From: Calliopsis andreniformis | Taxonomy: Eukaryota > Arthropoda > Insecta > Hymenoptera > Andrenidae | Reading direction: 5' to 3' | NCBI RefSeq assembly: GCF_051401765.1 | Contig: NW_027480429.1 | Coordinates: 12,218,157 to 12,282,156, forward strand | Length of the DNA: 64,000 bases | Part shown: piece by piece, positions 24,521 through 37,200 of the stretch | Layout: every line of letters starts with the position of its first letter | Position numbering within the stretch: position 1 is the stretch's first letter | Notes under the pieces: model-generated | Told to the model about the DNA's origin: nothing | Databases searched by the model: none | What the model saw: only the letters and a program-made list of their open reading frames with translations | Program-made: the position numbers and the translations under genes

Positions 24521-25430
24521 GTTTTCCATCGTATAAAACGAATAATTGCTACCAGTGTGAAAGTTATGGTCATTTCTACGTTACGCGCAACCTAGGCTTC
24601 ACCCGAGGGCGTTGATCCACCAGATGGAATAGTTAGGGCCTAAGAGTTCAACGCCAGAATCATAAAATACGATATAAATACAACAGCTTTTCCATCGTAT
24701 AAAACGAATAATTGCAACCAGTGTGGAAGTTATGGTCATTTCTACGTTCCGGACAACCTAGGCTTCACTCTAGGGCGTTGTTCCACCAGATGCAATAGTT
24801 AGGGCCTAAGAAGTCAACGCCAGAAGCATAAAACACTATATAAATACAACAGTTTTTCCATCATATAAAACGAATAATTGCAACCAGTATGAAAGTTATT
24901 GTCATTTCTACTTTCCGGGCAACCTACGCTTCACCCTAGGGCGTTGCTCCAACAGATTGAGTAGCTAGGGCCTTAGAAGTCAATGCCCGAAACATAAAAT
25001 ACAATATAAATACAACAGTTTTTCCATCGTATAAAACGAATAATTGAAACCAGTATGAAAGTTAACGTCATTCCTACTTTCCGGGCTACCTAGGCTTCAC
25101 CCTAGAGCGTTGCACCAACAGATTGAATAGTTAGGGCCTTAGAAGCCAACGCCAGAAGCATAAAGTACAATAAAGATGCAAAAGTTTTTCCATCGTATAA
25201 CAGGAATAACTGCAAACAGTGTGAAAGTTATGGTCATTTCTACGTTCCGGGCAACCTCGGCTTCACTCTAGGGCGTTGCGGCACCAGATCGAATAGTTAA
25301 GACCTTAGAAATCGACGCCCGAAGCATAAAATACAAAATCAATAATACAGTTTTTCCATCGTATAAAACGAATAATTGCATCCAGTGTGGAAGTTATGGT
25401 CATTTCTACGTTCCGGGCAACCTAGGCTTC
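24521..25430 (+). repeat. Block repeated at 26678-27587
   Basis: The offset is 2157 bp (13 monomers minus 1). Shared marks are GTTACGCGCAACC, GTTCCGGACAACC (24746 and 26903) and GCAACCTCGGC. Differences include CAGTATG against CAGGATG (near 24887 and 27044) and CCTACGC against CCTAGGC. The copies part near 25431 at CACCCTAGGGCGTTGCACG. Confidence 0.8.
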
Positions 25431-26152
25431 ACCCTAGGGCGTTGCACGAACAGATTGAATAGTTAGGGCCTTAGAAGTCAACGCCAGAAGCATAAAATAC
25501 GATATAAATAGAACAGCTTTTCCATCGTATAAAACGAATAATTGCTACCGGTGTGAAATTTATGGTAATTTCTCCGTTCCGGGCAACCCAGGCTTCACTC
25601 TAGGGCCTTGCTCCACCAGATGGAATAGTTAGGGCCTAAGAGTTCAACGCCAGAATCATGAAATACGATATAAATAAAACTGTTTTTCCATCGTATAAAA
25701 CGAATAATTGCAACCAGTATGACAGTTAACGTCATTTCTACTTTCCGGGCAACATAGGCTTCACCCTTGGGCGTTGCACCAACAGATTGAATAGTTAGGG
25801 CCTAAGAAGTCAACGCCCGAAGCATAAAATACAAAATACATAAAACAGCTTTTCCATCGTATAAAACGAATAATTGCAACCAGTATGAAAGTTAACGTCA
25901 TTTCTACTTTGCGGGCAACCTAGGCTTCACCCTAAGGCGTTGTTCCACCAGATGGAATAGTTAAGGCCTAAGAAGTCAACGCCAGAAGCATAAAACACTA
26001 TATAAATACAACAGTTTTTCCATCATATAAAACGAATAATTGCAACCAGGATGAAATTTATGGTCATTTCTACTTTCCGGGCAACCTAGTCTTCACTCTA
26101 GGGCGTTGCCCCACCAGATCGAATAGTTAGGGCCTTAGAAGTCAACGCCCGA
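25431..26152 (+). repeat. Short mosaic linking shared blocks
   Basis: 25431-25670 matches 60623-60862 (offset 35192, exactly 212 monomers) with GTTGCACGAACAG, GTGAAATTTATGGTAATTTC and AGGGCCTTGCTCC. About 25850-26150 matches about 24020-24290, including TTTGCGGGCAACC and CCTAAGGCG. Only satellite is present. Confidence 0.78.
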
Positions 26153-27109
26153 AGCATAAAACACAAAATAAATAAAACAGCTTTTCCATCGCATAAAACG
26201 AATAATTGCAACCAGTATGAAAGTTAACGTCATTTCTACCTTCCGGGCAACATAGGCTTCACCTTGGGCGTTGCACCAACAGATTTAATAATTAGGGCCT
26301 TAGAAGTCAACGCCCGAAGCATGAAATACAAAATAAATAGAACAGTTTTTCCATCGTATAAAACGAATAATTGCAACCAGTGTGAAGGTAATGGTCATTT
26401 CTACGTTCCGGGGAACTTAGGCGTCACCCTAGGTCGTTGCTCCACCACATCTAATAGCAACGGCCTTAGAAGTCAACCCCAGATGAATAAAATACATAAA
26501 GGATGCCACAGCTTTTCCATCGTATAAAACTAATAATTGCAACCAGTGTGAAAGTTATGGTCATTTCTACGTTCCGGGCAACCTAGGCTTCACTCTAGGG
26601 CGTTGCGCCACCAGATCGAATAGTTAGGGCCTTAGAAGTCAACGCCAGAAGCATAAAATACGATATAAATACAACAGTTTTTCCATCGTATAAAACGAAT
26701 AATTGCTACCAGTGTGAAAGTTATGGTCATTTCTACGTTACGCGCAACCTAGGCTTCACCCGAGGGCGTTGATCCACCAGATGGAATAGTTAGGGCCTAA
26801 GAGTTCAACGCCAGAATCATAAAATACGATATAAATACAACAGCTTTTCCATCGTATAAAACGAATAATTGCAACCAGTGTGGAAGTTATGGTCATTTCT
26901 ACGTTCCGGACAACCTAGGCTTCACTCTAGGGCGTTGTTCCACCAGATGCAATAGTTAGGGCCTAAGAAGTCAACGCCAGAAGCATAAAACACTATATAA
27001 ATACCACAGTTTTTCCATCATATAAAACGAATAATTGCAACCAGGATGAAAGTTATTGTCATTTCTACTTTCCGGGCAACCTAGGCTTCACCCTAGGGCG
27101 TTGCTCCAA

Positions 27110-30100
27110 CAGATTGAGTAGCTAGGGCCTTAGAAGTCAATGCCCGAAGCATAAAATACAATATAAATACAACAGTTTTTCCATCGTATAAAACGAATAA
27201 TTGAAACCAGTATGAAAGTTAACGTCATTTCTACTTTCCGGGCTACCTAGGTTTCACCCTAGAGCGTTGCACCAACAGATTGAATAGTTAGGACCTTAGA
27301 AGCCAACGCCAGAAGCATAAAGTACAATAAAGATGCAAAAGTTTTTCCATCGTATAACAGGAATAACTGCAAACAGTGTGAAAGTTATGGTCATTTCTAC
27401 GTTCCGGGCAACCTCGGCTTCACTCTAGGGCGTTGCGGCACCAGATCGAATAGTTAGGGCCTTAGAAATCAACGCCCGAAGCATAAAATACAAAATAAAT
27501 AATACAGTTTTTCCATCGTATAAAACGAATAATTGCAACCAGTGTGGAAGTTATGGTCATTTCTACGTTCCGGGCAACCTAGGCTTCACTCTAGGGCGTT
27601 GCTCCACCAGATCGAATAGTTAGGGCCTTAGAAGTCTACGCCCGAAGCATAAAATACAAAATAAATAAAACAGTTTTTCCATCGTATAAAAAGAATAATT
27701 GCAACCAGTATGAAAGTTAACGTCATTTCTACTTTCGGGGCAACATAGGCTTCACCCTTGGGCGTTGCACCAGCAGATTGAATAGTTAGGCCCTTAGAAG
27801 TCAACGCCAGAAGCATAAAATACGATATAAATAGAACAGCTTTTCCATCGTATAAAACGAATAATTGCAACCAGTGTGGAAGTTATGGTCATGTCTACGT
27901 ACCGGGCAACATAGGCTTCACTCTAGGGCGTTGCTCGACCAGATCGAATAGCTAGGGCCTTAGAAGTCAACGCCTGAAGTATAAAATACAATAAAAATAC
28001 AACAGCCTTTCCATCCTATAACAGGAATAACTGCAACCCGTGTGAAAGTGATGGTCATTTCTACGTTCCAGGCAACCTAGGATTCACCCTAGGGCGTTGT
28101 TCCACCAGATGGAATAGTTAGGGCCTAAGAAGTCAACGCCAGAAGCATAAAACACTATATAAATACAACAGCTTTTCCAACATATAAAACGGATAATTGC
28201 AACCAGGATGAAAGTTATGGTCATTTCTACGTTCCGGGCAACCTAGGCTTCACTCTAGGGCGTTATGCCACCAGATCGAATAGTTAGGGCCTTAGAAGTC
28301 AACGCCCGAATCATAAAATACAAAATAAATAAAACAGTTTTTCCATCGTATAAAACGAATAATTACAACCAGTATAAAAGTTAACGTCATTTCTACTTTC
28401 CGGGCAACATAGGCTTCACCCTTGGGCGTTGCACCAACAGATTGAATAGTTAGGGCCTTAGAAGTCAACGCCCGAAGCATAAAATACAAAATAAATAGAA
28501 CAGTTTTTCCATCGTATAAAACGAATAATTGCTACCGGTGTGAAAGCTATGGTCATTTCTCCGTTCCGGGCAACCTAGGCTTCACTCTAGGGCGTTGATC
28601 CACCGGATCGAATGGTTAGGGCCTTAGAAGTCAACGCCAGTAGCATAAAATACAAAATAAATAAAACAGTTTTTCCATCGTATAAAACGAATAATTGCTA
28701 CCAGTGTGAAAGTTATGGTCATTTCTACGTTACGCGCATCCTAGGCTTCACCCGAGGGCGTTGCTCCACCAGATCGAATAGTTAGGGCCTTAGAAGTCAA
28801 CGCCCGAAGCATAAAATGCAAAATAAATAAAACAGGTTTTCCATCGTATAAAACGAATAATTGCAACCAGTATGAAAGTTAACGTCATTTCTACTTTCGG
28901 GGCAACATAGGCTTCACCCTTGGGCGTTGCACCAACAGATTGAATAGTTAGGCCCTTAGAAGTCAACGCCAGAAGCATAAAATACGATATAAATAGAATA
29001 GCTTTTCCATCCTATAAAACGAATAATTGCAACCAGTGTGGAAGTTATGGTCATGTCTACGTTCCGGGCAACCTAGGCTTCACTCTAGGGCGTTGCTCGA
29101 CCAGATCGAATAGCTAGGGCCTTAGAAGTCAACGCCTGAAGTATAAAATACATTAAAAATACAACAGCCTTTCCATCCTATAACAGGAATAATTGCAACC
29201 CGTGTGAAAGGGATGGTCATTTCTACGTTCCAGGCAACCTAGGCTTCACCCTAGGGCGTTGTTCCACCAGATGGAATAGTTAGGGCCTAAGAAGTCAACG
29301 CCAGAAGCTTAAAACGCTATATAAATACAACAGCTTTTCCAACATATAAAACGAATAATTGCTACCAGAGTGAAATCTATGGTCACTTCTACGTTCCGCG
29401 CAACCTAGGCTTCACCCTAGGACGCTGTTCCACCAGATGGAATAGTTAGGGCCTAAGAAGTCAACGCCAGAAGCATAAAATACGATAAATATACAACAGC
29501 TTTTCCATCGTATAAAACGAATAATTGCAAGCAGTGTGGAAGTTATGGTCATTTCTACGTTCCGTGCAACCTAGGCTTCACTCTAGGGCGTTGCTCGACC
29601 AGATCGAATAGCTGGGGCCTTAGAAGTCAACGCCCGAAGCATAAAATACAAAATAAATAGAACAGTTTTTCCATCGTATAAAACGAATAATTGCAACCAG
29701 TGTGAAGGTAATGGTCATTTCTACGTTCCGGGCAACTTAGGCGTCACCCTAGGGCGTTGTTCCACCAGATGCAATAGTTAGGGCCTAAGAAGTCAACGCC
29801 AGAAGCATAAAACACTATATAAATACAACAGTTTTTCCATCATATAAAACGAATAATTGCAACCAGGATGAAAGTTATTGTCCTTTCTACTTTCCGGGCA
29901 ACCTAGGCTTCACCCTAGGGCGTTGCTCCAACAGATTGAATAGCTAGGGCCTTAGAAGTCAATGCCCGAAGCATAAAATACAATAAAGATGCAAAAGTTT
30001 TTCCATCGTATAACAGGAATAACTGCAAACAGTGTGAAAGTTATGGTCATTTCTAAGTTCCGGGCTACCTAGGCTTCACTCTATGGCGTTCTTCCACCAC

Positions 30101-32190
30101 ATCGAATAGCAACGGCCTCAGAAGTCAACGCCCGAAGCATAAAATACAAAATAAATAGAACAGTTTTTCCATCGTATAAAACGAATAATTGCAACCAGTG
30201 TGGAAGTTATGGTCATTTCTACGTTCCGGGCAACCTAGGCTTCACTCTAGGGCGTTGCTCCACCAGATCGAATAGTTAGGGCCTTAGAAGTCAACGCCCG
30301 AAGCATAAAATACAAAATAAATAAAACAGTTTTTCCATCGTATAAAACGAATAATTGCAACCAGTATGAAAGTTAACGTCATTTCTACTTTCGGGGCAAC
30401 ATAGGCTTCACCCTTGGGCGTTGCACCAACAGATTGAATAGTTAGGCCCTTAGAAGTCAACGCCCGAAGCATAAAATACAAAATAAATAGAACAGTTTTT
30501 CCATCGTATAAAACGAATAATTGCAACCAGTGTGAAGGTAATGGTTTTTTCTACGTTCCGGGCAACCTAGGCTTCAATCTAGGGCGGTGCCCCACCAGAT
30601 CGAATAGCTAGGGCCTTAAAAGTCAACGCCTGAAGTATAAAATACAATAAAAATGCAACTGTGTTTCCATCCTATAACAGGAATAACTGCAACCCGTGTG
30701 AAAGTGATGGTCATTTCTACGTTCCAGGCAACCTAGGATTCACCCTAGGGCGTTGTTCCACCAGATGGAATAGTTAGGGCCTAAGAAGTCAACGCCAGAA
30801 GCATAAAACACTATATAAATACAACAGCTTTTCCAACATATAAAACGGATAATTGCAACCAGGATGAAAGTTATGGTCATTTCTACTTTCCGGGCAACCT
30901 AGGTTTCACACTGGGGCGTTGCTCCAACAGATTGAATAGTTAGGGCCTTAGAAGTCAATGCCCGAAGCATATAAATACAATATAAATACAACAGTTTTTC
31001 CATCGTATAAAACGAATAATTGCAACCAGTAAGAAAGTTAACGTCGTTCCTACTTTCCGGGCAACCTAGGCTTCACCCTAGGGCGTTGCACCAACAGATT
31101 GAATAGTTAGGGCCTTAGAAGTCAACGCCCGAAGCATAAAATACAAAATAAGCAGAACAGTTTTTCCATCGTATAAAACGAATAATTGCTACCGGTGTGA
31201 AAGTTATGGTGATTTCTCCGTTCCGGGCAGCCTAGGCTTCACTCTAGGGCATTGCTCCACCAGATCGAATAGTTCGGGCCTTAGAAGTCAACGCCAGAAG
31301 CATAAAATACAATAAAGATGCAAAGGTTTTTCCATCGTATAACAGGAATAACTGCAAACAGTGTTAAAGTAATGGTCATTTCCATGTTCCGGGCAACCAA
31401 GTCTTCACTCTAGGGCGTTGTTCCACCAGATCGAATAGATAGGGCCTAAGAAGCCAACGGCAGAAGAATAAAATACAATATAAGAACAAAAGCTTTTCCA
31501 TCGTATAAAATGAATAATTGCAAACATTGTGAAAGTAATGGTCATTTCTACGTTCCGCGCAACCTAGGCTTCACCAAAGGGCGTTGTTCCACCAGATGGA
31601 ATAGTTAGGGCCTAAGAAGTCAACGCCAGAAGCATAAAATACGATATAAATACAACAGTTTTTCCATCGTATAAAACGAATGATAGTAACCAGCGTGAAA
31701 GTTATGGTCATTTCTACGTTCCGGGCAACCTAGACTTCACTCTAGGGCGTTGCACCAACAGATTGAATAGTTAGGGCCTTAGAAGTCAACGCCCGAAGCA
31801 TAAAATACAAAATAAATAGAATGGTTTTTCCATCGTATAAAACGAATAATTGCTACCGGTGTGAAAGTTATGGTCATTTCTCCGTTGCGGGCAACCCAGG
31901 CTTCACTCTAGGGCGTTGCTCCACCAGATCGAATAGTTAGGGCCTTAGAAGTCAACGCCAGAAGCATAAAATACAGAATAAATAAAACAGTTTTTCCATC
32001 GTACAAAACGAATAATTGCTACCAGTGTGAACGTTATGGTCATTTCTACGTTCCGCGCAACCTAGGCTTCACTCTAGGGCGTTGCTCCACCAGATCGAAT
32101 GGCTAGGTGCTTAGAAGTCAACGCCAGAAGCATAAAATACGATATAAATACAACAGCTTTTCCATCGTATAAAACGAATAATTGCAACCA
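27110..32190 (+). repeat. Long higher-order block, first copy (partner 34248-39660)
   Basis: 27110-29306 matches 34248-36444 at offset 7138 (43 monomers). 29307-32190 matches 36777-39660 at offset 7470 (45 monomers). The partner therefore holds two extra monomers at about 36445-36776. Shared marks include CACCAGCAGATTG, GTACCGGGCAACATAGG, ACATTAAAAATAC, TACGATAAATATACAAC, GGGCGGTGCCCCACC and GGCTAGGTGC (32101 and 39571). Differences are few, e.g. AAAACG (31848) against AAAGCG (38647). This is the longest duplication seen in the window. Confidence 0.92.
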
Positions 32191-33400
32191 GAGTGGAAGT
32201 TATGGTCATTTCTACGTTCCCGGCAACCTAGGCTTCACTCTAGGGCGTTGCTCCACCAGATCGAATAGCTAGGGCCTTAGAAGTCAACGCCTGAAGTATA
32301 AAATACAATAAAAATGCAACAGTCTTTCCATCCTATAACAGGAATAACTGCAACCCGTGTGAAAGTGATGGTCATTTCTACGTTCCAGGCAACCTAGGAT
32401 TCACCCTAGGACGTAGTTCCACCAGATAGAATAGTTAGGCCCTAAGAAGTCAACGCCAGAAGCTTAAAACGCTATATAAATACAACAGCTTTTCCAACAT
32501 ATAAAACGGATAATTGCAACCAGGATGAAAGTAATGGTCATTTCTACTTTCCGGGCAACCTAGGTTTCACCCTGGGACGTTGCTCCAACAGATTGAATAG
32601 TTAGGGCCTTAGAAGTCAATGCCCGAAGCATAAAATACAATATAAATACAACAGTTTTTCCATCGTATAAAACGAATAATTGCAACCAGGATGAAAGTTA
32701 TCGTCATTCCTACTTTCCGGGCAACCTAGGCTTCCCCTAGGACGCTGTTCCACCAGATGGAGTAGTTAGGGCCTAAGAAGTCAACGCCAGAAGCATAAAA
32801 TACGATATATATACAACAGCTTTTCCATCGTATAAAACGAATAATTGCAAGCAGTGTGGAAGTTATGGTCATTTCTACGTTCCGTGCAACCTAGGCTTCA
32901 CTCTAGGGCGTTGCTCGACCAGATCGAATAGCTAGGGCCTTAGAAGTCAACGCCCGAAGCATAAAATACAAAATAAATAGAACAGTTTTTCCATCGTATG
33001 AAACGAATAATTGCTACCAGTGTGAAAGTTATGGTCATTGCTACGTTCCGCGCAACCGAGGCTTCACCCAAGGACGTTGTTCCACCAGATGGAATAGTTA
33101 GGGCCTAAGAAGTCAACGCCAGAAGCATAAAACACTATATAAATACAACAGCTTTTCCGCCATATAAAACGAATAATTGCAACCAGGATGAATGTTAATG
33201 TCATTTCTACTTTCCGGGCAACCTAGGCTTCACACTAGGGCGTTGCTACAACAGATTGAATAGCTAGGGCCTTAGAAGTCAATGCCCGAAGCATAAAATA
33301 CAATATAAATACAGAAGTTTTTCCATCGTATAAAACGAATAATTGAAACCAGTATGAAAGTTATTGTCATTCCTACTTTCCGGGCAACCTAGGCTTCACC
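32191..33400 (+). repeat. Block shared with 41322-42531
   Basis: The offset is 9131 (55 monomers plus 1). Shared marks are GCTTCCCCTAGGACGC with GGAGTAGTTAGGG (32761 and 41892), CCGTGCAACC, CATTGCTACGTTCC, TTTTCCGCCATATAAAACG, GATGAATGTTAATG and TACAGAAGTTTTTCC. The copies part near 33400-33408, where GTTGCACC faces GTTGCTCC. Confidence 0.87.
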
Positions 33401-34256
33401 CTAGGGCGTTGCACCAACAGATTGAATAGTTAGGGCCTTAGAAGTCAACGCCCGAAGCATAAAATACAAAATAAACAGAACAGTTTTTCCATCGTATAAA
33501 ACGAATAATTGCTACCGGTGTGAAATTTATGGTGATTTCTCCGTTCCGGGCAACCTAGGCTTCACTCTAGGGCATTGCTCCACCAGATCGAATAGTTAGG
33601 GCCGTAGAAGTCACCGCCAGAAGCATAAAATACAAAATAAATAAAACAGTTTTTCCATCGTATAAAACGAATAATTGCTACCAGAGTGAAATTTATGGTC
33701 ACTTCTACGTTCCGCGCAACCTAGGCTTCACCCTAGGACGCTGTTCCACCAGATGGAATAGTTAGGGCCTAAGAAGTCAACGCCAGAAGCATAAAATACG
33801 ATATATATACAACAGCTTTTCCATCGTATAAAACGAATAATTGCAAGCAGTGCGGAAGTTATGGTCATTTCTACGTTCCGTGCAACCTAGGCTTCACTCT
33901 AGGGCGTTGCTCGACCAGATCGAATAGCTAGGGCCTTAGAAGTCAACGCCCGAAGCATAAAATACAAAATAAATAGAACAGTTTTTCCATCGTATGAAAC
34001 GAATAATTGCTACCAGTGTGAAAGTTATGGTCATTGCTACGTTCCGCGCAACCGAGGCTTCACCCAAGGACGTTGTTCCACCAGATGGAATAGTTAGGGC
34101 CTAAGAAGTCAACGCCAGAAGCATGAAACGCTATATAAATACAACAGCTTTTCCGCCATATAAAACGAATAATTGCAACCAGGATGAATGTTAATGTCAT
34201 TTCTACTTTCCGGGCAACCTAGGCTTCACACTAGGGCGCTGCTACAACAGATTGAG
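32720..34256 (+). repeat. Tandem duplication with 6-monomer spacing (996 bp)
   Basis: About 32720-33260 matches about 33716-34256 at exactly 996 bp. CTAGGACGCTGTTCC, CCGTGCAACC (32880 and 33876), GCAACCGAGGC and TTTTCCGCC all recur in order. Between the copies, 33261-33715 holds monomers with GTGAAATTTATGGTG and GGGCATTGCTCC. Small differences are present, e.g. AAACACTATA against GAAACGCTATA. Confidence 0.85.
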
Positions 34257-37200
34257 TAGCTAGGGCCTTAGAAGTCAATGCCCGAAGCATAAAATACAAT
34301 ATAAATACAACAGTTTTTCCATCGTATAAAACGAATAATTGAAACCAGTATGAAAGTTAACGTCATTTCTACTTTCCGGGCTACCTAGGTTTCACCCTAG
34401 AGCGTTGCACCAACAGATTGAATAGTTAGGACCTTAGAAGCCAACGCCAGAAGCATAAAGTACAATAAAGATGCAAAAGTTTTTCCATCGTATAACAGGA
34501 ATAACTGCAAACAGTGTGAAAGTTATGGTCATTTCTACGTTGCGGGCAACCTCGGCTTCACTCTAGGGCGTTGCGGCACCAGATCGAATAGTTAGGGCCT
34601 TAGAAATCAACGCCCGAAGCATAAAATACAAAATAAATAATAGAGTTTTTCCATCGTATAAAACGAATAATTGCAACCAGTGTGGAAGTTATGGTCATTT
34701 CTACGTTCGGGGCAACCTAGGCTTCACTCTAGGGCGTTGCTCCACCAGATCGAATAGTTAGGGCCTTAGAAGTCTACGCCCGAAGCATAAAATACAAAAT
34801 AAATAAAACAGTTTTTCCATCGTATAAAAAGAATAATTGCAACCAGTATGAAAGTTAACGTCATTTCTACTTTCGGGGCAACATAGGCTTCACCCTTGGG
34901 CGTTGCACCAGCAGATTGAATAGTTAGGCCCTTAGAAGTCAACGCCAGAAGCATAAAATACGATATAAATAGAACAGCTTTTCCATCGTATAAAACGAAT
35001 AATTGCAACCAGTGTGGAAGTTATGGTCATGTCTACGTACCGGGCAACATAGGCTTCACTCTAGGGCGTTGCTCGACCAGATCGAATAGCTAGGGCCTTA
35101 GAAGTCAACGCCTGAAGTATAAAATACAATAAAAATACAACAGCCTTTCCATCCTATAACAGGAATAACTGCAACCCGTGTGAAAGTGATGGTCATTTCT
35201 ACGTTCCAGGCAACCTAGGATTCACCCTAGGGCGTTGTTCCACCGGATGGAATAGTTAGGGCCTAAGAAGTCAACGCCAGAAGCATAAAACACTATATAA
35301 ATACAACAGCTTTTCCAACATATAAAACGGATAATTGCAACCAGGATGAAAGTTATGGTCATTTCTACGTTCCGGGCAACCTAGGCTTCACTCTAGGGCG
35401 TTATGCCACCAGATCGAATAGTTAGGGCCTTAGAAGTCAACGCCCGAATCATAAAATACAAAATAAATAAAACAGTTTTTCCATCGTATAAAACGAATAA
35501 TTACAACCAGTATAAAAGTTAACGTCATTTCTACTTTCCGGGCAACATAGGCTTCACCCTTGGGCGTTGCACCAACAGATTGAATAGTTAGGGCCTTAGA
35601 AGTCAACGCCCGAAGCATAAAATACAAAATAAATAGAACAGTTTTTCCATCGTATAAAACGAATAATTGCTACCGGTGTGAAAGCTATGGTCATTTCTCC
35701 GTTCCGGGCAACCTAGGCTTCACTCTAGGGCGTTGATCCACCGGATCGAATGGTTAGGGCCTTAGAAGTCAACGCCAGTAGCATAAAATACAAAATAAAT
35801 AAAACAGTTTTTCCATCGTATAAAACGAATAATTGCTACCAGTGTGAAAGTTATGGTCATTTCTACGTTACGCGCATCCTAGGCTTCACCCGAGGGCGTT
35901 GCTCCACCAGATCGAATAGTTAGGGCCTTAGAAGTCAACGCCCGAAGCATAAAATGCAAAATAAATAAAACAGGTTTTCCATCGTATAAAACGAATAATT
36001 GCAACCAGTATGAAAGTTAACGTCATTTCTACTTTCGGGGCAACATAGGCTTCACCCTTGGACGTTGCACCAACAGATTGAATAGTTAGGCCCTTAGAAG
36101 TCAACGCCAGAAGCATAAAATACGATATAAATAGAATAGCTTTTCCATCCTATAAAACGAATAATTGCAACCAGTGTGGAAGTTATGGTCATGTCTACGT
36201 TCCGGGCAACCTAGGCTTCACTCTAGGGCGTTGCTCGACCAGATCGAATAGCTAGGGCCTTAGAAGTCAACGCCTGAAGTATAAAATACATTAAAAATAC
36301 AACAGCCTTTCCATCCTATAACAGGAATAATTGCAACCCGTGTGAAAGGGATGGTCATTTCTACGTTCCAGGCAACCTAGGCTTCACCCTAGGGCGTTGT
36401 TCCACCAGATGGAATAGTTAGGGCCTAAGAAGTCAACGCCAGAAGCATAAAACACTATATAAATACAACAGTTTTTCCATCATATAAAGCGAATAATTGC
36501 AACCAGGATGAAATTTATGGTCATTTCTACTTTCCGGGCAACCTAGGCTTCACTCTAGGGCGTTGCTCGACCAGATCGAATAGCTAGGGCCTTAGAAGTC
36601 AACGCCTGAAGTATAAAATACAATAAAAATGCAACAGTCTTTCCATCCTATAACAGGAATAACTGCAACCCGTGTGAAAGTGATGGTCATTTCTACGTTC
36701 CAGGCAACCTAGGATTCACCCTAGGGCGTAGTTCCACCAGATAGAATAGTTAGGCCCTAAGAAGTCAACGCCAGAAGCTTAAAACGCTATATAAATACAA
36801 CAGCTTTTCCAACATATAAAACGAATAATTGCTACCAGAGTGAAATCTATGGTCACTTCTACGTTCCGCGCAACCTAGGCTTCACCCTAGGACGCTGTTC
36901 CACCAGATGGAATAGTTAGGGCCTAAGAAGTCAACGCCAGAAGCATAAAATACGATAAATATACAACAGCTTTTCCATCGTATAAAACGAATAATTGCAA
37001 GCAGTGTGGAAGTTATGGTCATTTCTACGTTCCGTGCAACCTAGGCTTCACTCTAGGGCGTTGCTCGACCAGATCGAATAGCTGGGGCCTTAGAAGTCAA
37101 CGCCCGAAGCATAAAATACAAAATAAATAGAACAGTTTTTCCATCGTATGAAACGAATAATTGCAACCAGTGTGAAGGTAATGGTCATTTCTACGTTCCG

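Noticed and set aside
24300..24600. Possible foreign insertion at the divergent stretch
   Set aside because: The monomer phase continues through it and every part aligns to the 166-bp unit, so it is a diverged monomer.
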